Shown here one piece after another: positions 36,321 through 46,546 of a stretch of 64,000 nucleotides of DNA. The notes under the pieces were generated by a model. The model did no database searches and had not been told where the DNA came from. It saw only the letters and a list, made by a program, of their open reading frames with translations. The translations under genes were made by a program, and so were the position numbers. This stretch comes from an uncultured Clostridia bacterium (GTDB taxonomy: Bacteria > Bacillota > Clostridia > Lachnospirales > Anaerotignaceae): NCBI GenBank assembly GCA_944384265.1, contig CALWSR010000012.1:19438-83437 (forward strand). The letters are read 5' to 3'. How positions within the stretch are numbered: the first letter of the stretch is position 1; every line of letters begins with the position of its first letter.

Positions 36321-36530
36321 CTTTTGCTGCTTTCCCATAAAATAGAAAGCTATGAAACATGAATTTTACAGCCAAAACCGTTTTCTGCCCTAAAATGCAG
36401 AGCAGGGAGATTTTGGACTTAATGGGCCATTGGTTCATTTGTTTTTGAAAATAAAGCAGCACAAATTTCATTGTTCTATGTGGAAGCTTCCCGTTTGCAG
36501 CACCATATCATTTTTATATCAACACACCAT
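36321..36530 (-). repeat. MITE-like dispersed repeat, copy E
   Basis: On the minus strand it begins ATGGTGTGTTGATATAAAAA and ends with a family-like TTTCTATTTTATGGGAAAGC. It is about 210 bp, and its right end faces the MATE gene. Confidence 0.6.
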
Positions 36531-36831
36531 AAAAAAAGTGCATAACCAAATCAGTTGGATTTATACCCATTGGCTACACACTGTTTTTTTATATAAATAT
36601 TTCGTTTGTAAAGTACTGCTGTTGTGCTGTTTGATGGCTTTTTTGCTGCATGGTATTGTTTTTGCTGTATTTGATATGGCTTGTAAGGGGTTTTTATAAG
36701 CAGATACCGGCAGCATAGCTATGCATCCTATACAGGGCTGTATAAGCTCTTCAGCACTTTTTATAGTTTCACCTCCCTCTAATATGGGGCCTAAATAGAA
36801 AATTTCTGCAGCTCTAATTGACAAAATGAAA

Positions 36832-36878
36832 AATGCGCAGCTAAAACAACTGGATTTACGCTGTTTTGGCTACGCATT
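36832..36878. repeat. Imperfect inverted repeat
   Basis: AATGCGCAGCTAAAACA pairs with TGTTTTGGCTACGCATT (two mismatches). No T-tract follows. Otherwise 36531-37335 shows no gene. Confidence 0.5.
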
Positions 36879-37335
36879 GTATTTATATTATAACAAATAA
36901 AATGAAAAAAGCAAATATTTTATTTTTGTCAAAACAGATTGTCTGTTGTTGTTTTGTTTTGTGTAAAGGACATACAAAATGTATTTTGTGCAAAATACCA
37001 ATGAGAAAGCCATGTACACATTTTTGTGGCATTTGATATAGATAAATCCATTTCAAAAATGTTTTCTATATTATTTTGAAAAGCAATATCATGCCAAGGT
37101 TATGGAAAGAAAGCATATCCTATTTTATTTTTTGAAATAAATGTGTGATAAAATATGAAAAGAACATAACAAACAATAAAAATGTCAAAGGCATATGCCA
37201 GGGCCATGGGCCGTAAAAAAGGATTTCGTGTATTTAGAAGTAGGCTTGCAATGGCTTTTATGCTATAATAAAATAAAAAGTGTATTGCATTTATGCTATG
37301 CTGCTGTAAATATAAGGCTTCAAAATAGAACAAGA

Positions 37336-37500
37336 AAGGATGCTATTTTATTTTGAAACAAAGCAATCAAAAAATGGGAATGCCCAAAACCTCAGAAAGT
37401 GAAAAACTGTACTAAAAATTTCCTGGCTTTGGATTGTAAAGGAGAAAGCAGCTTTTGGATTTCAAATCAATGTTTTATGACTTTTTTAATATGAAAATAA
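37336..37500 (+). repeat. MITE-like dispersed repeat, copy H
   Basis: The right part, CAGCTTTTGGATTTCAAATC through TTTTTTAATATGAAAATAA, matches copies F and I; the left end is diverged. It ends about 5 bp before the ribosome site of the Rpn-family gene. Confidence 0.5.
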
Positions 37501-37518
37501 ATATAAAGGGGGATGCAT

Positions 37519-38517
37519 ATGGATGAAAAAAAAGAGGAGCAGTATGGCTTTAAACCGGATTTGGAGTTAAAATATTTATTCACCCATGCACAAACCCATT
37601 CGGTGATAAAGCTGTTAAATTTTTTATTTCGTACCAATATACCGGAGGACAGCAGTATTGAGATTTCTCACACCGAATTTGTCAATGAAAATCTTTTTCA
37701 GTCTAAATTGTATGGCAGAATGGCGGATATGCTGTTTACATCAAAAAAGCTGCCATATAAAATCCATTTGGAATTTCAATCCACTGAAGACGCATCAATG
37801 GGACTGAGGGCTTTTTTATATGGATTGTATACAGCATTGGAAGCAAATGAAAAAAAGAAAATTGTTTTCCCCTTTTCTCATACATTATACACTGTCATTG
37901 GAAAAGAGAAAAAGGGAAAGGATGTGATTGCATTATGCTTTCCTAAAATGAGCGAAGATGGCAAGCGTTGTGAGGAGTATATTGTTCCCATTGAAATGGA
38001 ATATACCAATTTGCTGGCCATGGATTTTGAAGAGATGACATCAGAATGTATGATGCTGCTGTCATTTATGTATTTTTATAAATATTTAAAAGACAAAAAA
38101 GAAATGAATTCTGATAAAAAAGTATGGAATATGGTAAAAGAGTTAAAAAAATATATAGAGCTTTTGGAAACAGTAAAACAGCATGACAGAGATTTGCTGC
38201 TGAGAGCAGTTGACACATTATTAAATGATATCGTATATGCTATAAAAAAACAAAAAAATATAAGTAAGGAGGCTGAAAGTATGTTGTTGGAAGAATATAA
38301 AACCATAGCAGATATTAGAGTGGAAAAAGCAGAACAGAAAGGAATGGAAAAAGGAAGAATAGAGGGAATGGAAGCAGGAAAGGAAGAAGAAAGGGAAAAC
38401 AGTATCCATTCTCTGATAAAGAGCTTTAAAAACATTGGTGTGGAGGACAGTGTTATATTGGAGCAATTACAGGAGGTTTATCAGCTTTCAAAGGAACAGG
38501 CTCAAAAATACTTATAA
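37519..38517 (+). CDS. Rpn family PD-(D/E)XK nuclease/putative transposase
   Basis: A 332-residue protein of the Rpn (PDDEXK_2) family. The nuclease core is visible in LELKYLFTHAQTHSVIKLLN, then GRMADMLF (metal Asp) and IHLEFQS (ExQ motif). The C-terminal third is a helical tail, with repeated EKG/EAGKEEE and a closing helix, typical of the family. Members promote RecA-independent recombination, and some have been linked to phage defence. ATG at 37519 is preferred because AAAGGGGG then has about 6-base spacing; ATG 37513 abuts it. A strong terminator follows. Confidence 0.85.
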   Translation: MDEKKEEQYGFKPDLELKYLFTHAQTHSVIKLLNFLFRTNIPEDSSIEISHTEFVNENLFQSKLYGRMADMLFTSKKLPYKIHLEFQSTEDASMGLRAFLYGLYTALEANEKKKIVFPFSHTLYTVIGKEKKGKDVIALCFPKMSEDGKRCEEYIVPIEMEYTNLLAMDFEEMTSECMMLLSFMYFYKYLKDKKEMNSDKKVWNMVKELKKYIELLETVKQHDRDLLLRAVDTLLNDIVYAIKKQKNISKEAESMLLEEYKTIADIRVEKAEQKGMEKGRIEGMEAGKEEERENSIHSLIKSFKNIGVEDSVILEQLQEVYQLSKEQAQKYL

Positions 38518-38555
38518 AAATATCTGTGAATATATCTGTAAAAATTTAAGGGCAT

Positions 38556-38587
38556 AAAAAAAGGAATATTTCTATTCCTTTTTTTAT
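38556..38587 (+). terminator. Rho-independent terminator after the Rpn gene
   Basis: AAAGGAATA and TATTCCTTT stem followed by T residues. Confidence 0.85.
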
Positions 38588-38756
38588 GTTTTATAAAAGT
38601 GCGCTTTGTATATGGTTATGGAGTCAAATGGATTTTTTTAAATGGACCGTGATATAAGCTGTACCATAAAAAATACAGCTTTTAAAAAAGTATTTTTGTA
38701 TACTTTCATGTTTATTGGGTTTTGATAAAATCTCTATGAGAAATAATGGTTTTTGT

Positions 38757-39475
38757 GAATAGGGGCAGAGGATAGCAGTTGTTGTGGATGGCGGCAATTT
38801 TGCGTCATGGTGATAATGGATAGAGGGAGCAATGGGCAGAGGATAGAGGTTTTTGTGAATGGTGGTGATTTTGTGTTATAGTGATAATGGATAGAGGGGG
38901 CAATGGGCAGAGGATAGAGGTTGTTGTGGATGGTGGCAATTTTGTGTTATGGTGATAATGGATAGAGGGAGTAATGGGCAGAGGATAGAGGTTTTTGTGG
39001 ATGGCGGTGATTTTGTGTTATAGTGATAATGGATAGAGGGGGCAATGGGCAGAGGATAGAGGTTGTTGTGGATGGTGGCAATTTTGTGTTATGGTGATAA
39101 TGGATAGAGGGAGTAATGGGCAGAGGATAGAGGTTTTTGTGGATGGCGGCAGTTTTGTGTCATGGTGATAATGGATAGAGGGGGCAATGGGCAGAGGATA
39201 GAGGTTGTTGTGGATGGCGGCAATTTTGTGTCATGGTGATAATGGATAGAGGGGGCAATGGGCAGAGGATAGAGGTTGTTGTGGATGGCGGCAATTTTGT
39301 GTCATGGTGATAATGGATAGAGGGAGTGATGGGCAGAGGATAGAGGTTGTTGTGGATGGCGGCAATTTTGTGTCATGGTGATAATGGATAGAGGGAGCAA
39401 TGGGCAGAGAATAGAGGTTGTTGTGGATGGCGGTGATTCTGTATCATTATGACAATGGTTGGAGGTGGTTGTAAG
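38757..39475 (+). repeat. 71-bp minisatellite, about 10 copies
   Basis: The phrase GTGATAATGGATAGAGG recurs at 38810, 38881, 38952 and onwards at an exact 71-bp period. Units also share GGGCAGAGGATAGAGGTT and GGCAATTTTGTGT. There are no spacers, so it is not a CRISPR array, and 71 is not a multiple of three, so it is not coding. Confidence 0.93.
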
Positions 39476-39691
39476 CAGTGGTGATGATATAGAATGGCTT
39501 TGACAGAAATTTTTTGTATATATCATAGTCTAGGTACAATGTTTTCTGCAAATTATTTTTTCTATGAAAACAGCATATGAAATTTGACCAAAAGAACCAA
39601 ACAAAAAGCAAGAAATCATCTCCATATAGTCTGGAATAAAATAAAAAGGAAAAATATTACTAAAACTATATGCTTTTGATAGAAATTGTAG

Positions 39692-39697
39692 TATAAT
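39692..39697 (+). promoter_or_regulatory. Probable -10 element of the surface-protein gene
   Basis: TATAAT at 39692-39697, about 20 bp before the AGGAGGGG ribosome site; a matching -35 is not clear. Confidence 0.4.
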
Positions 39698-39727
39698 AGC
39701 AAAAAAAGAAATTTAGGAGGGGTAATA

Positions 39728-40483
39728 TTGAATATTTGGAAAAAAAGGGCATTGAGTATGTTGATGGCAATGATATTGCCGTTTTCTCAAGCGGGCATGG
39801 TGGTCTATGGCAGCCCAAGTGAGGGCGGCATCAACATAGATATATCAGACAACGGCCTTACAAATGATGACAATGAAAAAGATATGGAAGATGATATGAA
39901 TGAAGGTTCAGGCAACGATGATGCAAACGACCCAGGCAACGATGATGCAAACGGCCCAGGCAACGATGATGCAAACGGCCCAGGCAACGATGATGCAGAT
40001 GGCCCAAGCAACGACGATGCAAACGGCCCAAGCAACGACGATGCAAACGGCCCAGGCAACGACGATATAAATGGCCCAGGCAACGACGATATAAATGGCC
40101 CAGGCAATGATGATGCAGACGGCCCAGGCAATGATGATGCAAACGGCCCAGGCAATGATGATGCAGACGGCCCAGGCAATGATGATGCAAACGGCCCAGG
40201 CAATGACGATGCAAACGGCCCAGGCAATGATGATGCAGACGGCCCAGGCAATGATGATGCAGACGGCCCAGGCAATGATGATGCAAACGGCCCAGGCAAT
40301 GACGATGCAAATGGCCCAAGTAACGACGATGCAAACGGCCCAAGCAATGACGATGCAAACGGCCCAGGCAACGACGATATAAATGACGACGACAGCATAA
40401 CGATGGTTGATGAAAGCAACACAGAATGGACAGAAGAAGAGCTGGCAAAGCTTTCACTGGTGGAGCAGGCGGCACTGCGCTAG
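39728..40483 (+). CDS. N-terminal part of SLH surface protein: signal peptide and Asp/Asn-rich repeat, ending at an in-frame TAG
   Basis: 251 residues from a TTG start at 39728 (AGGAGGGG ribosome site). Residues 1-28 are a Sec signal peptide (KKRALSMLMAMILPFSQAG, cleavage near VYG). Residues about 60-225 are a tandem octapeptide repeat of GNDDANGP type, extremely acidic. The frame stops at TAG (40481-40483), but the same frame continues without a further stop to 45742 into the GLUG/SLH part. Without read-through, only this acidic secreted fragment would be made. The last residues (LSLVEQAALR) continue naturally across the TAG. Confidence 0.75.
   Translation: MNIWKKRALSMLMAMILPFSQAGMVVYGSPSEGGINIDISDNGLTNDDNEKDMEDDMNEGSGNDDANDPGNDDANGPGNDDANGPGNDDADGPSNDDANGPSNDDANGPGNDDINGPGNDDINGPGNDDADGPGNDDANGPGNDDADGPGNDDANGPGNDDANGPGNDDADGPGNDDADGPGNDDANGPGNDDANGPSNDDANGPSNDDANGPGNDDINDDDSITMVDESNTEWTEEELAKLSLVEQAALR
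39905..40385 (+). repeat. 24-bp coding tandem repeat
   Basis: About 20 units encoding GNDDANGP or close variants (NDDADGPG, NDDINGPG, NDDANGPS). Units differ mainly at synonymous sites. Confidence 0.9.
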
Positions 40484-40525
40484 CCTCAAAATACAACACG
40501 GAGAGCAAGACGTGATACGGATGTC

Positions 40526-43500
40526 GTGGGAGATAGCCCAGTTTTAAAAACAGTGAGGGCAGATCAGCCCTTTGTCATAGGCTCTGTCGATAAATTGGAG
40601 GAGCTGGCCGCACTGGTCAACAGCGGCGCTACATATGGCGGAAATGCTTTTGCAGAGGCCCAATACAAAATAGTAGCAAACATTGATTTAAAAAACATTG
40701 CCAGTTGGACACCCATTGGCACAACTATTAATCCCTTTAACGGCACATTTGACGGCAACGGCTATGTGATTTCCAATATGACCATTTCAGCAGGTTACGA
40801 GATAGGACTGTTTGGCAATGTGTATGCAAATGGTGTGATACAAAATGTGGGTGTGGAAAATGTAACAGTAACAGGGGAGTTTTCTGTTGGAGCCATTGTA
40901 GGAAACAACAATGGAGAAATTCACAACAGCTATGCCACAGGAAATGTAGAAGGAATAGGGCTTAGAGTGGGTGGTATTGTAGGAGAGAATAATGGAGAAA
41001 TCTACAACAGCTATGCCGCAGTGGATGTGAAAGGAAACGATACCTATGTTGGCGGACTGGTGGGAAGCAATGGTGGAGAAATCTACAACAGCTATGCCAC
41101 AGGGAGTGTGGAAGGAACAAAAGATAGTGTAGGCGGCCTTGTGGGCTGGAACCGTGATAGTGGCACTATCAGCGGCAGCTATGCCACAGGCAATGTGGCA
41201 GGAATAGATAGTGTGGGCGGCCTTGTGGGAACAAATGACAGCACTGGACCCATTGAAAACAGTGCGGCACTCAATGGATTTGTCAACTCCCATTTTAACA
41301 ACTATGGGGCCGGTAAAGTGATTGGAAACAATAATGCAAGCGGAGGCATAATAAATTGTTATGGCTGGGCAGGCATGATAGTAAATAACAGCCTCGGAAA
41401 CGGAGAAAACGGCATTGCTTTAAATTATACAGCAAATGGCTTTGACACCAATTGGAACGCCATATTGGGTGACACCAGTGATTGGGAAAACACAGATGCC
41501 AAAAGCCTGCCTACACTGATAGATGTGGGCGGTCCCCAGTCCTCTCAAATCCCGAATTATATCCAAAATGGCAGTACGGCAACAGGCACTGTGACATATA
41601 TCAGCAACGCCGCAGAATTGGAAAGCTTTGCACAATCTGTAAACACCGGAAAGAGCTACCACGGTGAAACGGTGGTACTGACTGATAACATTGACCTAAG
41701 CGGCATTTCCAACTGGACGCCCATTGGCACAAGCACAAACTGGCATTACTTTGACGGCACATTTGACGGCAACGGCTATGTGATTTCTAACCTGACCATT
41801 ACAGGAGGCAATGAGAATGCAGGGTTATTTGGTTATGTGTTTGAAGGTGTGATAAAAAATGTGGGTTTGGAAGTTGTCAATGTGGAAGGAGGCCAAAACA
41901 CCGGCGGCCTTGTGGGAATTAGCTGGGGAAAAATTGAAAACTGTTATGTTCATATTACCGGAAAGGTGAGCGGAACAGAATATGTGGGCGGTCTTGTAGG
42001 CTACGGTGTTGACATCATCGACAGCTATGCCACAGGCAATGTGGAAGGCGACACCAATTATGTTGGCGGTCTGGTAGGCTTCCATGACTCAGGAGAAATT
42101 CGCACTAGCCATGCCACAGGAAATGTGACAGGAGCTGGAGGCTACTCCGGCGGCCTTGTGGGATGGAATGAAAACGGCAGTAGCATCACAGACAGTTATG
42201 CCACAGGAAATGTGACGGCGAATGGTGGAGGTACGGCCGGCGGCCTTGTGGGAAACAATAAAGGAACTATCTCCAACAGCTATGCCACAGGAAAAGTAGA
42301 AGCAGATAGTGCAGCCGGCGGTCTGGCAGGACATAATGATAATGGAGAAATTACAGACAGCTATGCCACAGGAAATGTAAATGGAAATGATGAAGTCGGC
42401 GGTTTGGTAGGATATCATGAAGGCGTCATCAGCAGATGCTATGTCACAGGAGCGGTGACAGGAGGCACACTGGTAGGCGGCATTGCAGGAAGCAATGCAG
42501 GGACCATAGAAAACAGTGCGGCACTAAACTCCAGTGTGGATGGCAGTCTTTCTGCAGGAAAGGTGTATGGATTTGATGCCGGTGGCAGTGCAAATGATTG
42601 TTACAGCTGGACAGGCATGACAGTGAATACAGGCAATATGACCGGTGGAGCTGGCAACGATTTGGACTATGGAAATGGTTTTGATGTGGATTGGGATACC
42701 ATATTTGGCGACACCAGTGCTTGGACAAACACAGACGGCACAAAGCTGCCCATATTGTCAGGCCCAGGGGGCAGTCAATCTCCGCTCATCCCCGATTATA
42801 TGGGCAGCATAATATACATTAACAATGTTACGGATTTAGAAAATTTTAAAAACAATGTAAACGGCGGAGATAATTACATTGGAAAAACAGTGATACTGAC
42901 TGCTGATATTGATTTAAACGGTAAGAGCTGGGCACCTATTGGTACCGAGAATGCTTCATTTAACGGTACATTTGACGGCGATGGCCATATTATTTCAAAC
43001 ATGAGAATTGACCACAGCGGCAGTGATTATGCAGGACTGTTTGCTTATGTAACTAGCAGCGGTGTGATAAAAAATGTGGGACTGGAAAATGTGAATGTAA
43101 CAGGAAATGGCTATGTAGGCGGCATTGCAGGAGGCAATGACGGAAGAATACAAAACAGCTATGTGACAGGCACTGTGACAGGAAGTGGTTTTAATATAGG
43201 CGGTATTGCAGGATGGAATCTTATAAACGGCACCATCACAGACAGCTATGCCATGGCAAATGTGACAGGCGGTCATTATGTGGGCGGTGTTGCAGGAGCA
43301 AATCTTGGCTCCATCAGCAGCAGCTATGCCGCAGGAGCTGTGTCAGGCGGTGATTATGTAGGCGGTGTTGTAGGATATCATAGTGGAACTGTCCGCAGCA
43401 GTGCCGCATTGAATGACTCTGTACAAGGCAATGACGGCGTGGGAAAAGTGGCAGGATACGGCGCAACAGAAAACTGCTTTGCTTCCTCTGCATTACAGCT

Positions 43501-45742
43501 AAATGGTACGCTCAACCCCGATGAAAATGTGACAGAAAAGGATATATCAGAAATTGCCATAGATACCGGACTGTTTGGCTCCCCTTGGGTTGTACAGGAT
43601 GGATATTATCCCAGAATGTCCTATGCCCCTGCTGTGGAAATATACAATTTGGCAGAGCAGGCTAGCTATACTGTAACAATACAAATTGAAATTGATGGTC
43701 AGTTGGCCACAGCAGAACAGTTGGCACAGTTGCAGGATATCCATTTGAAAAATCAAAATCAAGAGATATCTCCTAGCAATATAGCTGACGGTACCATTGT
43801 ATTCCAAAATGTGCCTTATGGCATATATGATTTTTGTCAGGGGGATACTGTGCTGCTATCCAATTTGACAGTAGATAGGGATTTGAATGAAACAGGAAAC
43901 TATTACTCTGTTACTTTTGATACAAAAGAAGGCGGCACAGCAGTGCCAAGTGTTGCCTTGGTGCCAAACGGCGGCACAGTGGCAGAGCCTGAGGTTGTAG
44001 AAAATGAAGGCTTTGCATTTCTGGAATGGAGAAAAGAAGGAGAAGACACAGCATTTGACTTTACCACACAGATTACAGAAAAAACAGTGCTGAATGCAGT
44101 ATGGCTGGGTGTGAATGCCTCTCCAAAAAGCGTTAATTTTGGCACGGTGCAGGAGGGCTATGCTCAGCCAGGTCCGCAAACTGTGACACTGAAAAATGTG
44201 GGAGCTGTGGATTTGGATTTGACATTTGCTTTGGAGGATACAAAAGGCGCATTTGTTGTGACAGGAGCAGAGCAAACTGCTGTGGCACCGGGAGATGCAG
44301 CATCATTGACCATACAGCCAAAGGCGGCCCTGCCCATTGGCACATATGAATGCAAAGTGAATGTGACAGGAACATATAACAACAAAACAGTTTCACAGGT
44401 GGTGGATGTGCGTTTTGCTGTGGCGGCAGAAAATGTTTTGCGCATTGCTGTGACACCGGAAAATGTGGATTTTGGTACATTGCCAAGGGGATATATCCAG
44501 CCTGAGACGCAAGCTGTGACAGTGAAAAACACAGGCAGTGTCAATGCAGATTTGAGCTATACCATAGAAGACGGTTCCAATGCCTTTACTGTGGCAGGAG
44601 CAGAACAGACCACTGTGACCCCAGGGGAAACGGCTGTGTTTACAGTACAGCCAAATGCAGGATTGGCAAATGGTGTGTATGAATGCAAAGTGGCTGTGAC
44701 AGCAAAATATAATGGAGATGTTGCTTCTCAGGTGGTGAATGTACGTTTTGCTGTGGAAGGAGAAAATGGTCTGGACATTACAGTGACACCGGCAAATGTG
44801 AATTTTGGAAAATCACCAAAAGGCTATGCTCAGCCCAATGGACAAAAAGTGACCATAAAAAATACAGGAGCTGCTGCTGCAAAGCTGGAATTGAAAACAG
44901 ATGGAAATGCATTTATTGTAAGCCCATTGGAAAATGATTTCATTGATATCAATGAAGAAACTTCCTTTACCATACAGCCTGAAAGGGGACTTGCTGAAGG
45001 AAAGTATACCCAAGCTGTGACTGTGACAGCAAATGGAGCAGTGGAAAAAGTGGTTTCTGCCCAGTTTACAGTAAATGCAAAAAGCTCCGGCGGGGGCAGA
45101 ACAGGAAGCATTGTAAAAGATAACAGTGCTGTGGAGGAAGAAACCCAAAACAATACCACTACACCTGTTACCGAAGAAAAAACAGAATTTGTGGATGTGC
45201 TGGAAACAGACTGGTTTTATGGTGCTGTGCAGTATGCCGCAAAAAATAATTTGATGAATGGCACAGGAAATCAAATGTTTGAGCCTAGAACCCATTTGAC
45301 AAGGGAAATGCTGGCAGTGATTCTCTATAACATGGAAGGAAATCCTGCTGCGGATACATTGCAAAACAGCTTTGAAGATGTCAGTGGGCAGCAATGGTAT
45401 ACAAATGCCATATTGTGGTGCAAAGCAAATGGCATTGTCGCAGGATACAGCCAAAATACATTTGGCTTGGGCGATAAAATCACAAGAGAACAGCTGGCCG
45501 CCCTATTGTATCGATATACCACATGGAAGGGTGTGGAAGCACCTGTGAATGCATCTGCTTTGGAAGGCTTTGCCGATAAAGACAACATATCTGCTTATGC
45601 AGTGGACAGCACAAAATGGGCAGTGACTGTGGGTATCATACAAGGCGATGGCACAAATTTGAACATGAAAGGCTTTGCCACAAGGGCAGAGGTGGCTTCT
45701 ATGCTGATGCGCTATTGTGAGGATGTCATTGCACAGCAATAA
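40526..45742 (+). CDS. GLUG/InlB/Ig-like/SLH surface adhesin, main part downstream of the TAG
   Basis: A 1738-residue frame from a GTG at 40526, more likely the continuation of the 39728 gene across one TAG. Residues 1 to about 1030 hold three blocks of the kind LTDNIDLSGISNWTPIGT followed by many GLUG motifs (GGLVGxNxGxIxNSYATGxV). An InlB B-type repeat (near 1124-1195), three Ig-like repeats (FGTVQEGYAQPGPQTVTLKN and relatives, about 1197-1520) and three C-terminal SLH domains (for example FVDVLETDWFYGAVQYA) follow. It is predicted to be a cell-wall-anchored adhesin. As a separate gene it would have no signal peptide and only a poor ribosome site. A terminator follows at 45842. Confidence 0.85.
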   Translation: MGDSPVLKTVRADQPFVIGSVDKLEELAALVNSGATYGGNAFAEAQYKIVANIDLKNIASWTPIGTTINPFNGTFDGNGYVISNMTISAGYEIGLFGNVYANGVIQNVGVENVTVTGEFSVGAIVGNNNGEIHNSYATGNVEGIGLRVGGIVGENNGEIYNSYAAVDVKGNDTYVGGLVGSNGGEIYNSYATGSVEGTKDSVGGLVGWNRDSGTISGSYATGNVAGIDSVGGLVGTNDSTGPIENSAALNGFVNSHFNNYGAGKVIGNNNASGGIINCYGWAGMIVNNSLGNGENGIALNYTANGFDTNWNAILGDTSDWENTDAKSLPTLIDVGGPQSSQIPNYIQNGSTATGTVTYISNAAELESFAQSVNTGKSYHGETVVLTDNIDLSGISNWTPIGTSTNWHYFDGTFDGNGYVISNLTITGGNENAGLFGYVFEGVIKNVGLEVVNVEGGQNTGGLVGISWGKIENCYVHITGKVSGTEYVGGLVGYGVDIIDSYATGNVEGDTNYVGGLVGFHDSGEIRTSHATGNVTGAGGYSGGLVGWNENGSSITDSYATGNVTANGGGTAGGLVGNNKGTISNSYATGKVEADSAAGGLAGHNDNGEITDSYATGNVNGNDEVGGLVGYHEGVISRCYVTGAVTGGTLVGGIAGSNAGTIENSAALNSSVDGSLSAGKVYGFDAGGSANDCYSWTGMTVNTGNMTGGAGNDLDYGNGFDVDWDTIFGDTSAWTNTDGTKLPILSGPGGSQSPLIPDYMGSIIYINNVTDLENFKNNVNGGDNYIGKTVILTADIDLNGKSWAPIGTENASFNGTFDGDGHIISNMRIDHSGSDYAGLFAYVTSSGVIKNVGLENVNVTGNGYVGGIAGGNDGRIQNSYVTGTVTGSGFNIGGIAGWNLINGTITDSYAMANVTGGHYVGGVAGANLGSISSSYAAGAVSGGDYVGGVVGYHSGTVRSSAALNDSVQGNDGVGKVAGYGATENCFASSALQLNGTLNPDENVTEKDISEIAIDTGLFGSPWVVQDGYYPRMSYAPAVEIYNLAEQASYTVTIQIEIDGQLATAEQLAQLQDIHLKNQNQEISPSNIADGTIVFQNVPYGIYDFCQGDTVLLSNLTVDRDLNETGNYYSVTFDTKEGGTAVPSVALVPNGGTVAEPEVVENEGFAFLEWRKEGEDTAFDFTTQITEKTVLNAVWLGVNASPKSVNFGTVQEGYAQPGPQTVTLKNVGAVDLDLTFALEDTKGAFVVTGAEQTAVAPGDAASLTIQPKAALPIGTYECKVNVTGTYNNKTVSQVVDVRFAVAAENVLRIAVTPENVDFGTLPRGYIQPETQAVTVKNTGSVNADLSYTIEDGSNAFTVAGAEQTTVTPGETAVFTVQPNAGLANGVYECKVAVTAKYNGDVASQVVNVRFAVEGENGLDITVTPANVNFGKSPKGYAQPNGQKVTIKNTGAAAAKLELKTDGNAFIVSPLENDFIDINEETSFTIQPERGLAEGKYTQAVTVTANGAVEKVVSAQFTVNAKSSGGGRTGSIVKDNSAVEEETQNNTTTPVTEEKTEFVDVLETDWFYGAVQYAAKNNLMNGTGNQMFEPRTHLTREMLAVILYNMEGNPAADTLQNSFEDVSGQQWYTNAILWCKANGIVAGYSQNTFGLGDKITREQLAALLYRYTTWKGVEAPVNASALEGFADKDNISAYAVDSTKWAVTVGIIQGDGTNLNMKGFATRAEVASMLMRYCEDVIAQQ

Positions 45743-45841
45743 AAACAGTGATATTTTGAAATAAATTATTTATTTGTGGAAAAATACATAAAAAAGTAAG
45801 CAGTAATAGTGAAATTGCTGTGATGAAATAATACTTTTGTA

Positions 45842-45885
45842 AGGGTGAAATGCTTTCAACAGGCGTTTCACCCTGATTTTGTTTG
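45842..45885 (+). terminator. Rho-independent terminator after the surface-protein gene
   Basis: AGGGTGAAA and TTTCACCCT form the stem, extended by GC pairs, followed by a T-rich tail. Confidence 0.8.
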
Positions 45886-46081
45886 TGAAGGAGAAAGGCT
45901 TTTTATTTCAAATGATGTTTTTTGTGCAGTGGGGCGGAAGAAAATAAAGGATAATGGTTATAAAGTATTTCCGAATAATAGGATAGATATTAAAATAAAG
46001 CTGTGGAAATGATGAAATCATTTGAAAGGGAAAAAGCATTGAAAATGCTGTGGGATATGTTGAAGAAATGAGAAAAGAAAT

Positions 46082-46337
46082 GGATGTGTTCGTTTTATAT
46101 AAAAAATGCTGTAGTATGGTAAATATACATTTTTAAACAGAAATGGGGGATTTGGCGTTACTTTTTTGAAAACAAAACAAACAATGGGAGAAGCTGTCAA
46201 TATTCTTCCGAAACCACTGTGAAGAAAGGTTTAAAAATATCATTGCTTTGGATGGCAAATGGAAAGTAAAAAAATTGCTTTTGGCTGTAAAATCAATATT
46301 TTATAGCTTTCTATTTTATGTAAAGGCAATAGAAACA
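46082..46337 (+). repeat. MITE-like dispersed repeat, copy I
   Basis: The left end GGATGTGTTCGTTTTATATA and right end CTATTTTATGTAAAGGCAAT match the family, with the internal block TTGCTTTTGGCTGTAAAATC. It is about 256 bp. Confidence 0.6.
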
Positions 46338-46388
46338 AAGAAATAGAGAAAAAAATAGATTGCTGTGTGATGAGAAGATGATATAGAT

Positions 46389-46517
46389 ATGGACAGTGCC
46401 ATTTCTGAGCAGTATGAAAGGTATGTCAATGAAAACAGCGGCATGAAGTGGCCGGCTATGTGTGAAAGCCTAGAGGGATATGTGTTTGAAATGGATATGA
46501 AAGGATTGGCTTTTTAG
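46389..46517 (+). pseudogene. Short gene-like remnant (42 codons)
   Basis: An open frame beginning MDSAISEQYERYVNENSG and ending EMDMKGLAF. Its amino-acid composition is protein-like, but it is very short and has only a weak ribosome site. It is probably the fragment of a lost gene; the family is not recognised. MITE-like copy I ends 51 bp upstream. Confidence 0.35.
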
Positions 46518-46546
46518 AAAAGCTTTTGTATTTTTTTTGTTCAAGG

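Noticed and set aside
38757..39475. CRISPR array
   Set aside because: The 71-bp units are contiguous without variable spacers, and no cas genes are near.
39805..40508. Long minus-strand frames over the adhesin repeat
   Set aside because: They are shadows of the 24-bp coding repeat; the plus frame has a signal peptide and start.
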